Part shown: positions 18,701-28,109 of the stretch, piece by piece
Layout: each line of letters begins with the position of its first letter
Numbering within the stretch: position 1 is the first letter of the stretch
Source of the DNA: Actinomycetota bacterium
GTDB taxonomy: Bacteria; Actinomycetota; JAHEXW01; JAGVPG01
DNA: 64,000 nucleotides
Assembly (NCBI GenBank): GCA_020052375.1
Contig: JAGVPG010000024.1
Span: 1-64,000 of the forward strand
Reading direction: 5' to 3'
Translations under genes and position numbers: made by a program
Notes under the pieces: generated by a model
Told to the model about the DNA's origin: nothing
The model's database searches: none
Seen by the model: the letters and a program-made list of their open reading frames with translations, nothing else

Positions 18701-20172
18701 AGATACGAACGGTCGCTCTCGCTTTGATAATATCTGTGACCGCTGTGCTGATGTCACCTCCACCTGCATACGCGGCGGCAGGCGACGGTTTGCTCTCTTA
18801 TGGTTCCAGAACCGGTGGATCACGAGGTCAGAAATACCGCACGTGGACGCCTACGACCATAGGTGCCGAGACTTCCGGACCCGTTAACAATGTGACTACA
18901 AACTGGACGGTCATGAAGGCATCGCCAACCAACTCCGGAGTCTACGTCATGGCCATGGTCACCACACAAGCTACCGACAATTTCAAGGTCTATAGCTACT
19001 CCGGCGGGACGTGGACGAATGAGCTGCTGTATACGCAAAGCGCGGCACAATACGCGTATCGCTTGTTCGACGTGGCTTTTGAGAACCTTTCCGGGCGCGT
19101 CATGGTCGTCTACGGGAAAAGCGATTCTGCGACGACCGCGTACTACCGGATCGGCACTTGGAACAGTGGTACGAACCACTATGACTGGACCGCTGAGAGC
19201 AGTTTTACCTTCACGACCTCTATCGGCAATCTCCGCTGGTTCATCCTGGCCAACAAACTGAACGCGGACAATATGATCCTTACTGCAGTCGGAGACGGCG
19301 GTACAAACAACATCAACGCCCGTGTCTGGAGCGGCTCCGCGTGGGGCAACGAAGGCGGTGCCTGGGGCCTGGTCAGCGTCAGCACCAACTGGGATTTCGA
19401 TTGCGCATATGAGACGGCGTCCGGTGACGGTATGGTGGCTTGGGGTGTCAACGGTAGTCCGTATTGGAAATATGCCACCTTCATAGGCACTACTTGGACC
19501 GTCAACAACGGACCGACGACTAATCTAGACCAACCGATCAGAGAGTTGACGGTAGGTGCCGACCCCCGACCGACCAGCGATCTCATCACCGTCGCTTTGC
19601 AGGAAACGTCACCCAGCAACCACGTCAACGGTGTCGTCTGGAGCGGCACCGCCTGGACCGGACCGACAAGCTTGAATACGCTCACCAATACGGTTTCTTA
19701 CGGTAGGGTGATCGACGTGGCATACGCCGGTGTGTCCGGGAATGCGGTCCTTCTATGGGACGGGAGAGTCACAGGAAGCGCCGGCCTGGCTTGGGCATTG
19801 TCTCAGAACGGAGCCGCTTTTGTCACACAAACGACAGTCGTTCTGACCGGCGGTAACAATGAGTATAATATCCAACTGGTATCAGACGCAGCCAGTAATA
19901 CGATCATGTATGTCCGCCGGGACAGTAACTACGACCTCTTCTATTACTACTATAACGGCGATACGAACACCTGGACGGTAAGTACCGGGGGTGCCATCGA
20001 GACCGATTCATCGCCTTCGGGCGATAACGCTAAGGAAAGCTATATGTTTGCCTATGAGAGCGTATACAACATACCTACTCTCGGAATCACGCTGACCGTT
20101 ATTGCTGTGGCGTCATTCATCGCCGTACTGGTCAGGAGAAGGGTCTTATATATAAGGAGGCGGACGGCGTGA
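18697..20172 (+). CDS. Secreted repeat protein with exosortase-type C-terminal sorting tail
   Basis: 491 residues. A signal peptide ends near AYA (residue 26). The body is a Trp/Gly/Thr-rich beta-repeat region with recurring W(S/N)G(S/T)AW, GDG and VA(Y/W) units of about 50-60 residues. The C-terminus has IPTLG (459-463), a 16-residue hydrophobic helix, then RRR and a second basic cluster, the tripartite plan of exosortase substrates. IPTL-CTERM signals are a known class, but the usual following Trp is missing here. The exosortase gene follows with a GTGA overlap, so this is very probably its dedicated substrate, exported and possibly glycosylated. No enzyme motif recognised. Confidence 0.82.
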   Translation: MKIRTVALALIISVTAVLMSPPPAYAAAGDGLLSYGSRTGGSRGQKYRTWTPTTIGAETSGPVNNVTTNWTVMKASPTNSGVYVMAMVTTQATDNFKVYSYSGGTWTNELLYTQSAAQYAYRLFDVAFENLSGRVMVVYGKSDSATTAYYRIGTWNSGTNHYDWTAESSFTFTTSIGNLRWFILANKLNADNMILTAVGDGGTNNINARVWSGSAWGNEGGAWGLVSVSTNWDFDCAYETASGDGMVAWGVNGSPYWKYATFIGTTWTVNNGPTTNLDQPIRELTVGADPRPTSDLITVALQETSPSNHVNGVVWSGTAWTGPTSLNTLTNTVSYGRVIDVAYAGVSGNAVLLWDGRVTGSAGLAWALSQNGAAFVTQTTVVLTGGNNEYNIQLVSDAASNTIMYVRRDSNYDLFYYYYNGDTNTWTVSTGGAIETDSSPSGDNAKESYMFAYESVYNIPTLGITLTVIAVASFIAVLVRRRVLYIRRRTA

Positions 20173-20786
20173 GTCAAGCAGCCACATTGACCGTCTTTTT
20201 GATATCGATCGTCGTCTATGCCGCCGGCATACTCGTCTTCAGACGACGGCGTGCCTGGCTGACATACTATGTCACGGCGGCTCTCGGTCTGGCGCTTATA
20301 TTGATCTTCGGCGCCCGCCTGGTCGGCATCTCCGACAAGATCGAAGGCGCTGTCACATACACCACATCCATGTTGGCGCCCCTGGTCGGAGTCAACGCAC
20401 GGTTCTTGGGCCAGAATGCGATCCTTGTTAAAGACGCCCTGGGCTGGGTGGTACTGGAGACGAACATCGAATGCTCGGCCCTGATCGAATCGAGCATCTT
20501 GCTCGGCCTCATCCTTTACTATCCGGGTTTCTCAAAACAAAGAAAAGCGGCGACTATCGGTATCGGCCTGATCGTTACGATCATTGCGAACCTGATGAGG
20601 ATGCTTATCATCACATGGTTTGCCGCCACGATGGGACGGCAAGCCATCTTTTGGGGACACGCTGTCGTCGGCCGGTTGTTCTTCTTTGTAGTCATCATCG
20701 CGCTTTACTGGTTCATACTGACCAGGCCGACCGTGGTCATAGTGGGTCAGAACGTCGAGTCACAGGGGGCGAACGGGACGCCATGA
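20169..20786 (+). CDS. Exosortase/archaeosortase-family transpeptidase
   Basis: 205 residues with about six membrane helices. The exosortase catalytic triad is visible in order: Cys102 in NIECSALIESS, Arg144 in IANLMRML, His164 in FWGHAVVGR. These spacings match the EpsH/exosortase family, which cuts C-terminal sorting tails at the outer face of the membrane. The start GTG overlaps the stop of the substrate gene, and the stop overlaps the next start (ATGA). The short, core-only form plus an adjacent GT2 enzyme recalls the Gram-positive XrtG systems; the exact subtype cannot be set by eye. Confidence 0.88.
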   Translation: MSQAATLTVFLISIVVYAAGILVFRRRRAWLTYYVTAALGLALILIFGARLVGISDKIEGAVTYTTSMLAPLVGVNARFLGQNAILVKDALGWVVLETNIECSALIESSILLGLILYYPGFSKQRKAATIGIGLIVTIIANLMRMLIITWFAATMGRQAIFWGHAVVGRLFFFVVIIALYWFILTRPTVVIVGQNVESQGANGTP

Positions 20787-22441
20787 CCGAACTATGGATG
20801 TTCTTGCTGATATGGGGTGTCTGGATACTCATGCCTATCATAGTGGACGGGACGGACACGCTCGTCCGCCTGTTCGTCGTGCTCATATGGGGTAGACACG
20901 ATCATGCTGAAGCGTATTCGGATAAATATCTTCCCGGTGTGACGGTGATCGTACCGGCATACAACGAGAACCAAGTGATAGACCGCTGCTTGAACTCGAT
21001 CAAGAACCAGGACTACCCGCATGAAAAACTCGAGGTGATCGTCATCGATGACGGCTCAACGGACGGTACCGCTGAACTTGTGCTCGACCACATCGACGGC
21101 CAGGCAACCAACGGAAACGGCTTCAGGAAGAACGGGAATGGGAACGGCTACCTTAAGACGGACGGCGGGAAGACAAACGGTAATGGGAACGGGAATGGGA
21201 ACGGCCATATCCAACCCGGTATATATAGAAGCAAGGATCTAAAGAACGAGAATGGGAACAACGGCAAGAATGTAAAGAACGGGAATGGGAATGGTTATCT
21301 CCTGAACGGCGACCACACGGATGTCCAGGAATTCAACGGCGATATCACTCTGATAACCGATGAACATATGGGCAAACCGGACGCGCTTAACCTGGGCGTC
21401 AAACATATGAACGGCTCCGACTTGGTGGTCACCATAGACAGCGACGTCGTACTAGCGCCGGATGCCATCCGCAATATGGCTTGCGCTTTCCTTGGCAACT
21501 CCAATATGGCAGCAGCAACCGGTCATATCGAGATCAGCGAGGAGATAGTCGAAGAAAGAGATGAATTCGGCAACTTGATCCTGGATGAAGAGGGCAGGCT
21601 GATCACCCGCAAGCTCGGCATCCGGGAGAAAATGCTGGCCAAATGCCAGTTCCTTGAATACCTCGACGCCTTCCGGCTGGGCCGGCAGTTCCAGGCAACG
21701 ATCCATTCCACATATATACTGGCCGGCGCGTTCTCGGCCTTCAGGCGGGACATACTGGAGAAAACGCCGCTGTACCGCCCGCGGACGGTATCCGAGGACT
21801 TCGACTTGACCGTCGATATCCACAAAACCAAGTCCCACGTCGGTTACGTTCCCGACGCGAAGGCGTTCTTGGAACCGGTCATCACCTGGACACACCTCTA
21901 CTCGCAGCGAGTGAGGTGGTGCAGGGGACAACTTGAAGTCTGCGGAGCGCACCGCGATATGATCGGAAACCGTGAGTATGGTCCGGTAGGCTGGTTCGGC
22001 TTGCCACAGATGCTCATCACCGATCATACCTTGGCATTCCCGAGGTTGATGTGGACGTTCATAATCCTTTTGTTCCCGCTTTTCGGATACCCGGTCATGA
22101 CGATATTGCTGGCCATCGGCTTTATGTATATATTCTACATAGGTCTGGGGATACTGCAGACGTTTAGCGCTTTTACTATAGTCGACGAAGTGACCAAGAA
22201 GAAGACTGAGAGTGCGCTACCCTGGATCCTTGTCTTACCCGTATACAGGCTGATCGTGTTCTACTTCAGGATGTCCGGATTCCTAAGGACGATGGTAGAA
22301 CCCGCCGTATGGGACGTCAAAGGATCAAGCAACGGGCGTTCAAACGGTAACGGTGATCTCGACGAAAGCGTCCATAGCTTAAGAGAAGGTATGAAACACG
22401 GCCTCTTCAACGGCTTTAAGAACGGTCACAAAAACAAATGA
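20783..22441 (+). CDS. Membrane GT2 glycosyltransferase with Asn-Gly-rich insertion
   Basis: 552 residues from the ATG that overlaps the exosortase stop; an upstream extension of the frame is not coding. N-terminal helices, then GT2 motifs: VIVPAYNENQ, DDGSTDGT, DSDVV, SEDFDLT and QRVRWCRGQ (the QXXRW motif of processive enzymes). Three or four C-terminal helices follow. Between DDGSTDGT and DSD an unusual stretch (about residues 107-180) is made of NGNG repeats, encoded by near-tandem GGGAAC/GGGAAT hexamers; a shorter NG-rich tail ends the protein. It likely polymerises or transfers a glycan linked to the exosortase substrate (inference from operon). Confidence 0.85.
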   Translation: MTELWMFLLIWGVWILMPIIVDGTDTLVRLFVVLIWGRHDHAEAYSDKYLPGVTVIVPAYNENQVIDRCLNSIKNQDYPHEKLEVIVIDDGSTDGTAELVLDHIDGQATNGNGFRKNGNGNGYLKTDGGKTNGNGNGNGNGHIQPGIYRSKDLKNENGNNGKNVKNGNGNGYLLNGDHTDVQEFNGDITLITDEHMGKPDALNLGVKHMNGSDLVVTIDSDVVLAPDAIRNMACAFLGNSNMAAATGHIEISEEIVEERDEFGNLILDEEGRLITRKLGIREKMLAKCQFLEYLDAFRLGRQFQATIHSTYILAGAFSAFRRDILEKTPLYRPRTVSEDFDLTVDIHKTKSHVGYVPDAKAFLEPVITWTHLYSQRVRWCRGQLEVCGAHRDMIGNREYGPVGWFGLPQMLITDHTLAFPRLMWTFIILLFPLFGYPVMTILLAIGFMYIFYIGLGILQTFSAFTIVDEVTKKKTESALPWILVLPVYRLIVFYFRMSGFLRTMVEPAVWDVKGSSNGRSNGNGDLDESVHSLREGMKHGLFNGFKNGHKNK

Positions 22442-24741
22442 AGAAAAAGGCGATGACTGACGACAAACGGTACGTCATTTTATTAGACATTATTTTCGTA
22501 ACTCTGATAGTGGTGGCCGGTTCGGTCATCGTTTATTATCGCCTTATGATCCAGTATCTGCCGAAACACGGACCTGGTTTTGACAGTTACGCCCTTCTTT
22601 CCAACGCGCTGACGCTGGCCGGGAAATCGACTTACTATGAGATCGGACGCCCGCCCTTCCAACCGTTTCTGCTCTCTCTATTCTTCAGGATGGGCTTCGT
22701 CAACGAACTCGTCGCGTATCTCCTGGATGCCTTCTTCTATATCGCCGGCGCGACCGGCCTCTATCTATTGATGAGACAACGTTTTCCAGCCCTTCTAAGC
22801 CTGGCAGGCGCTTCCATATTCCTATCTTTACCCGACATGATCTTAAACCTCACTCTCGGCGCAACAGACATCATTGCTATCTCCTTGTCCATCTGGACTA
22901 TATACTTCCTTGTGCTCGGCAAGAACAGAGACTCCCGTTATTTGATCGCCGTGTTTCCATTGTTCATCATCTCATTCTTAACACGTTATACCGCGGCCGT
23001 TATGTTGTTCCCGATCGTCTTCTATCTTCTGGGACAGATCAACCTGCTTCGCAATATGAAGGCGATAGGACAAAGTGTCCTTATCAGTCTGGTCGTCCTA
23101 TCGATCGATATATCCTACTACTGGCATATCACCCGGGGACAAGCTTTGTTTCAGTTCCTTGGACCTCTGGGTGTTGCCACGACAGTCGAGAGAACTCCAG
23201 CGAAGGTGATCACCGGCGCGACTCCTCCGACCACGTTCTTTATCACCAATCTGCCTAAGATGATGTCGGTCTCCAAAGGCGGATGGCTCCTTGTCATCCT
23301 CTTCTTGATAGGCACGGGAGCATTCATTATACGCTTGCTTAAGAAATCTCTTAGACCGTTATATATTTCAGCATCCACAGTGGCGGTTGTTCTGGCTGTG
23401 ACCTTTTTCTTGACTTTCTCAAGGATAAATTTTTTAGTCGCAAATACCATTATTGTCGGCTTGTTCCTCATCGTCATCCCTTATGTCGTCGACCTCAATC
23501 AGGAACAGCGCCTCGATATGTTCGTCTTTATCTGGTTCGTCACATTCCTAAGCTACCATAGCCACCAGCTGGTCAAAGAGACCCGTTATTTTATAACCAT
23601 GACACCCCAGGCGGCTTACCTGGCAGTCCTTGGTGTCGCGTTGACGACCGATTGGATCAAGCGGTTTAAACCTGAGATGATATACAAGACGGTCACAGCC
23701 GTGGCCGCCGCGGGCATCCTTGCTTTTACCTCGTTTTCCGCGTACCAGTCTTATGTAAGCGTTAAGGACATCGGTGGTTGGGGCATTCCGGAAGCCGTCA
23801 ATCAGGCATGTGATTGGGTCCGTCCGCAGCTTCGCAAAAACAGTGTTGTCTACGCGGATTACTTCGTCGCCGTCGCCTGGTATTTGAAACGTCCGGTCGT
23901 CGCTATGCCGATCTTTAAAGACGACCGCGCGTACGCGCACGAGCTCGGCAAGTATCAACCGGACTTTTTTATATCTATCTGGCGCGGCGGAGAGGTCGCC
24001 AACTACAAAGCGATCAAGCATTTCCAACAGGTGAACGTCTTCGTCAAACAGAAGAATAAAAAGCCCCCTGACAAACCACGGATCTTCTTGGTCGGGCAGG
24101 ATATCGATCATTATCTTGAAGACATGCTGGGATTCAAGTACTATATCATGCGGGATAAAAGCCCCTTTCCGGATGACACGGCTCGGGCGCTGGGAGTCAC
24201 ATATCTCGATGAATACCGTCCTTCCGAACTTAGCAAGTATAAGGTGCTCCTGCTCTACAACTTCAAATGGCAGAACGTCGAGAAAGCCGAGGACGTGGTG
24301 AGGGAATATGTGAAAGGCGGCGGGACGGTCGTCATCGACGCTTCAGGTAACGCTGGCAAGTCCGTATATGACCTCAATAACAGCAGTTTCCTGGGCACCT
24401 CGATCGTTAAAAGGACGCTGCCCGAGCACGCCGTTTTCAATATGCACGATCCTACTTTGAGTTATCATGTCGACCCCTCGAAGTTCGGGCCGTTTATCGA
24501 CGAGTTTAAGAACCCCTGGCAAGGGTCGACTTATCAAGAACTTGAATTGCCCGGAGTCCTGCCGATCTCGGATCTTGTCACTGCGGACGGTAAGAAAGTC
24601 GTCGTCGGCGTTCAGAAGATAGGCAAGGGGAGAGTCATATGGATCGGATACAACATCATATTCCATGCCTTCTATTATGAGAACAAACAGGAGACGCGGA
24701 TGATCCAGAACATCATGCGATACGCTTATAAACGTCCATGA
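22438..24741 (+). CDS. Polytopic GT-C-like membrane protein with C-terminal amidotransferase-like domain
   Basis: 767 residues. About 11-12 membrane helices (1-450) with GFDSYALLSNAL and GRPPFQPFLLSL early, as in GT39/ArnT-like glycosyltransferases using lipid-linked sugars. A soluble C-terminal region (about 540-765) follows, with YKVLLLYNFKW, VREYVKGGGTVVIDASG and WIGYN, resembling a class I glutamine-amidotransferase-like fold without an evident catalytic Cys. It overlaps the GT2 gene by ATGA and closes the operon. Its 3' end overlaps the convergent gene by 29 bp. Related proteins accompany exosortase loci (annotated as 6-pyruvoyl-tetrahydropterin-synthase-related). Acts at the membrane; substrate unknown. 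Confidence 0.72.
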   Translation: MKKKAMTDDKRYVILLDIIFVTLIVVAGSVIVYYRLMIQYLPKHGPGFDSYALLSNALTLAGKSTYYEIGRPPFQPFLLSLFFRMGFVNELVAYLLDAFFYIAGATGLYLLMRQRFPALLSLAGASIFLSLPDMILNLTLGATDIIAISLSIWTIYFLVLGKNRDSRYLIAVFPLFIISFLTRYTAAVMLFPIVFYLLGQINLLRNMKAIGQSVLISLVVLSIDISYYWHITRGQALFQFLGPLGVATTVERTPAKVITGATPPTTFFITNLPKMMSVSKGGWLLVILFLIGTGAFIIRLLKKSLRPLYISASTVAVVLAVTFFLTFSRINFLVANTIIVGLFLIVIPYVVDLNQEQRLDMFVFIWFVTFLSYHSHQLVKETRYFITMTPQAAYLAVLGVALTTDWIKRFKPEMIYKTVTAVAAAGILAFTSFSAYQSYVSVKDIGGWGIPEAVNQACDWVRPQLRKNSVVYADYFVAVAWYLKRPVVAMPIFKDDRAYAHELGKYQPDFFISIWRGGEVANYKAIKHFQQVNVFVKQKNKKPPDKPRIFLVGQDIDHYLEDMLGFKYYIMRDKSPFPDDTARALGVTYLDEYRPSELSKYKVLLLYNFKWQNVEKAEDVVREYVKGGGTVVIDASGNAGKSVYDLNNSSFLGTSIVKRTLPEHAVFNMHDPTLSYHVDPSKFGPFIDEFKNPWQGSTYQELELPGVLPISDLVTADGKKVVVGVQKIGKGRVIWIGYNIIFHAFYYENKQETRMIQNIMRYAYKRP

Positions 24742-25879
24742 CCCGCTTCGCTATCTTCTGGTGATCGAACGGATCGATGACCGAACTGTGCCTGCGTACA
24801 GTCTCTCTAAATCCCTTATCTGCCAGGACTTTTATGATCGCTTCGGAAACCGAGTACGTGTCTCCCGGCTCTGTCAAGTAACCTGTCTCTCCATCCTTGA
24901 CCACATCGGGTACGCCTCCGACATTAGAGGCGACAACCGGCAAACCGGCTGATATTGCCTCCCTTACCACCATGCCGAGGCCTTCAGACGTAGTCGGCAA
25001 GACCATAAGGTCCGCGGCTCCATACCACAGCGGGAGTTCTTCGTGTATTTTGGACCCCGCGAACATCGCGTTACCGGACAGACCCCGCTTTTCAATGTCG
25101 CTGACCAACAGATCTTTAAGGGGGCCCGCGCCTACGAATACAAAAAGTGCTTCCGGAACCACGTCGCAGACTTTTAATATGACCTCCGGCAGAATATCCA
25201 CGCCCTTGATCGTGAGCAAAGCACCGACATATAGGATGATCCGCGTAGCGGCCGGCAGGTCCAGCTTGCGTCTGGCTTCAGCCTGGTCGATATGTTTGAA
25301 CAACTCCCGGTCCACCCCAAGCGGTATGACCGACATCTTGTCTTCGCTAATCCCGAAATGTTCTTTGATATGATCTTTAAGGTAGACATTGGTCGGGATG
25401 ATGTGGTCCGCGTGACGCAGCGAATATCCGATCAGCCACCCGGCGATCCTGCTCTTTTCCGGGAAGGTAACAACGTCCGAATCGTGTGCCGTGATGACGA
25501 CCGGTTTTCTCCGTAGTCTTCCGGCGATGACGACGATCAAGCCGGTGGGTATTACAAAATGGGCGTGCAGAAGATCGCATTCTTCCTTTTTGATAAGGCG
25601 AAATGCCTTATATATACCTGACAGCAGATACACACCTATACGGAAAACGGGTATCCTTTCATATTCCGCAAGGAGCATTTGTTTTGAGGGAAACCGGAAC
25701 CTGTAGACCTTGACCGGTCCGTCCTGCATCTCATAAGCATCCTTATTAAAGACACGGGCTGTAAGGACGTGTACAGATATGCCCTGTCTGACAAGGGCTT
25801 CAGCTTGTTCGCGGACAAAGATCCCGTTCCACGGGTTCACATTACCGGGCCAGCCCGGACAGACGATCAGAACACGCAT
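24713..25879 (-). CDS. GT4-family glycosyltransferase
   Basis: 388 residues from the ATG at 25879, which overlaps the upstream stop (TGATG). A longer frame upstream is not coding. N-terminal MRVLIVCPGWPGNVNPWNGIFV with GIFVREQAEAL, then the GT-B C-terminal motifs VGAGPLK, LPTTSEGLGMVVREA and GLPVVASNVGGVPDVV, where the EX7E glutamate of GT4 enzymes lies. Builds a surface glycan. Cotranscribed with the GT2 gene upstream. Convergent with and overlapping the exosortase operon's last gene by 29 bp. Confidence 0.9.
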   Translation of the reverse strand: MRVLIVCPGWPGNVNPWNGIFVREQAEALVRQGISVHVLTARVFNKDAYEMQDGPVKVYRFRFPSKQMLLAEYERIPVFRIGVYLLSGIYKAFRLIKKEECDLLHAHFVIPTGLIVVIAGRLRRKPVVITAHDSDVVTFPEKSRIAGWLIGYSLRHADHIIPTNVYLKDHIKEHFGISEDKMSVIPLGVDRELFKHIDQAEARRKLDLPAATRIILYVGALLTIKGVDILPEVILKVCDVVPEALFVFVGAGPLKDLLVSDIEKRGLSGNAMFAGSKIHEELPLWYGAADLMVLPTTSEGLGMVVREAISAGLPVVASNVGGVPDVVKDGETGYLTEPGDTYSVSEAIIKVLADKGFRETVRRHSSVIDPFDHQKIAKRVMDVYKRIA

Positions 25880-26856
25880 CAAGAAGATTCCCCGTTTTGC
25901 TTGTTCTCCAGATGCCTTTTTATATCCAGGTTCTCTCTTTGCACACGGTAGACTTCCTTGCGCACCTCCGCGATCTGGCTGGCTATGAACCCGAACGAGA
26001 GGACGATCGAACCGACCAGGATCAACAGAGCCATCAGGAGCATCAGCGGCCTTGTCGGGTCGAGTTCGCTGTGCTGCCATAGCCATACTATATAGACACC
26101 ACTTACCAGTCCGAGCACGAGAAGGATCGAGCCGATGATCTCGAACAGGATGGCCGGCCTTTCGAAAAAAGAGAACAAAAGATGTGAGACGATGGCGCCG
26201 CGCACGTGGATCTTGGACTTACCGGCTTCCCTCCCACGAAGGACCGCTGGTACTTCTATCACCTTACTCCCGGTCGCCAGTGCCTTTGACAGGATCTCGA
26301 AATGTATCTCTTTGCCGTCTGCCTGAACGTCCAGGCAGTCTATCAAAGACCGCCGGTAGGCGCGGAACATGCCGGTCACCGTACGCAGGTGCCCCGGTAG
26401 AGCAAATCCAAGGAGATAATTTGCGCCTCTGCTTAAGAAAAGGCGGAAGAAAGGCACGCCTTCCGTCCTGCCACCCCGGCTGTAAGGCGACCCGATGACT
26501 ATATCCAGCAAACGGTCCGTTTGCAGCGGCTCGACCAGCCTCATTATATCTTTTGGATCATAACTCAAGTCCGCGTCCAGCGTGACTATCACGTCACCTT
26601 TAGCCGCTTTAAACCCGGCTTTTAACGCATTTCCCTGTCCTTTGTTCCGCAGATAGGTGACGACCTTCATGTACGGCCGATGTGACTGTTCCTCGTGCAA
26701 GCGTTTAAGCGTATCGTCCGATGAACCGTCATCCACCGTGATCAGTTCCCAGTCTTCAACAACATCGAGCGCCATCTCAACCGCCGAGACGAGTCTTCTG
26801 ACGTTTTCTCCTTCGTTGTATAGAGGAACGATTATCGAGATACCGTTTCCATCCAT
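25879..26856 (-). CDS. Dolichol-phosphate-mannose-synthase-like GT2 with two C-terminal helices
   Basis: 325 residues. The GT2 catalytic domain begins ISIIVPLYNEGENV, with TVDDGSSDDT and LDADLSYDP, then two C-terminal membrane helices (about 235-255 and 270-292), as in GtrB/DPM1-type polyprenyl-phosphate glycosyltransferases. It would charge undecaprenyl phosphate with a sugar that GT-C enzymes such as the one at 22438-24741 use; this link is inference. Followed by a basic/polar tail. Sits between two GT4 genes. Confidence 0.88.
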   Translation of the reverse strand: MDGNGISIIVPLYNEGENVRRLVSAVEMALDVVEDWELITVDDGSSDDTLKRLHEEQSHRPYMKVVTYLRNKGQGNALKAGFKAAKGDVIVTLDADLSYDPKDIMRLVEPLQTDRLLDIVIGSPYSRGGRTEGVPFFRLFLSRGANYLLGFALPGHLRTVTGMFRAYRRSLIDCLDVQADGKEIHFEILSKALATGSKVIEVPAVLRGREAGKSKIHVRGAIVSHLLFSFFERPAILFEIIGSILLVLGLVSGVYIVWLWQHSELDPTRPLMLLMALLILVGSIVLSFGFIASQIAEVRKEVYRVQRENLDIKRHLENKQNGESS

Positions 26857-26878
26857 CGATCATATCCTTCCGTCCGAT

Positions 26879-28051
26879 TTATATTATCTCCTTATAGACC
26901 CGTTCGAGATCCGCGGCCGCATGGGCGCTCGTGTAATTATTATCCACTAAAAGCCGTCCGTTTTCCGCTATTTTCTTCTTCAAGGCCTTATCTTTCATCA
27001 ATTGTGCCACTTTATCCGCGAAGATCCCGGGTGTTGCAGCAAGCAGAGCGTGCTCTCCATCTACGACACCCATGCCTTCGCAGCTCTGCGGAGTCGCGAC
27101 GACCGGTAAGCCCATGGCCATCGCCTCCAGTATCTTGGCATGCAGCCCTGTAGCAATACGTATTGGCGCTATATAAACGCTGGAAGCGTTCAAATACGGC
27201 CTTATGTCACCCACATAACCGGTTAACTCGACTCCCGCCTGTCTGCTTAGTTCTTCCACGCTGGGTGGCGGATTACCGCCGATCACCCATAACTTGACCC
27301 CGGGTATTTCCTTCCTTATCAACGGCAAGACCTCCCGGCAGAAAAATACGATCCCGTCGACATTCTGATAGAACGTCATCGTTCCGACAAAGACGATCCT
27401 ATCCGGATCCGCATCCTTCATCTCCGGTCTGAAATACTCCGTATCCACTCCGACTCTGACCACGCTTATATCCGCGTCGCATCCCATATCGACCAAATGA
27501 TCCTTGATCGGTTCCGACATCACCAGCACGCGGTCGAAGCTTTTTAAGCCGGAGCATTCATACCGGCGCACCTTAGCAAGCTCTAGCCGGTACATATAGG
27601 ATAAGGCATCACGACGATGGGGGAGCATCCGTTGATACATCAGTGTCATCGTTTCAACCAGGTCTATCACTTTGGGTATGTCGTACGGTTCCGCATAATG
27701 AGCAAACTGTAGACTGTGAATGTGGATGATATCCGGACCCTCTTCTTTGACAACCTGGCCGATCGATTCCTCTAAACGAGCCGACCTGGCAGCGTACATC
27801 TGTTGCGGTCTGCGCGATAGGACGTTAAAAACCGACTTGATATAGGCGCGTTCGCCGTCGAACGGTATGGTTTCGATCCTCCGGCAATACTTCCGCATCG
27901 CGTCGATAGAACGCTCTTCACCGGGTCTTAAGAAGGATACCAGTATTATATCGTGGTCGCGGGACATCTCTTTGATAAGGTGGTGCGACCTTATCCTGTC
28001 TCCCCGGTCCGGCGGGTACGGAAAAGAGGGCGTTGCGTACATGATCTTCAT
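26879..28051 (-). CDS. GT4 sugar transferase resembling the exosortase-associated Stp1 group
   Basis: About 390 residues. The N-terminus KIMYATPSFPYPPDRGDRIR closely resembles the sugar transferases associated with PEP-CTERM/EpsH systems. The C-terminal GT-B signature PIRIATGLHAKILEAMAMGLPVVATPQSCEGM is clear. The start at 28051 (MKIMYAT) is preferred over the longer frame because it gives the usual N-terminus; no clear ribosome site is seen for either. It is the first gene of a three-glycosyltransferase run and is divergent from the epimerase gene. Confidence 0.85.
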   Translation of the reverse strand: MKIMYATPSFPYPPDRGDRIRSHHLIKEMSRDHDIILVSFLRPGEERSIDAMRKYCRRIETIPFDGERAYIKSVFNVLSRRPQQMYAARSARLEESIGQVVKEEGPDIIHIHSLQFAHYAEPYDIPKVIDLVETMTLMYQRMLPHRRDALSYMYRLELAKVRRYECSGLKSFDRVLVMSEPIKDHLVDMGCDADISVVRVGVDTEYFRPEMKDADPDRIVFVGTMTFYQNVDGIVFFCREVLPLIRKEIPGVKLWVIGGNPPPSVEELSRQAGVELTGYVGDIRPYLNASSVYIAPIRIATGLHAKILEAMAMGLPVVATPQSCEGMGVVDGEHALLAATPGIFADKVAQLMKDKALKKKIAENGRLLVDNNYTSAHAAADLERVYKEII

Positions 28052-28109
28052 GTTTCTAAATATTATCACACATTTGCAATTCGAATAGCGGTGTCATATT
28101 CTTGTCTGT

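Noticed and set aside
20471-20782. 100-residue extension of the GT2 glycosyltransferase
   Set aside because: It lies wholly inside the exosortase gene in another frame. The ATG at 20783 gives an ATGA overlap and a normal membrane start.
25880-26086. N-terminal extension of the GT4 gene at 24713-25879
   Set aside because: It overlaps the C-terminal membrane region of the GT2 gene in another frame; the TGATG junction marks the true start.
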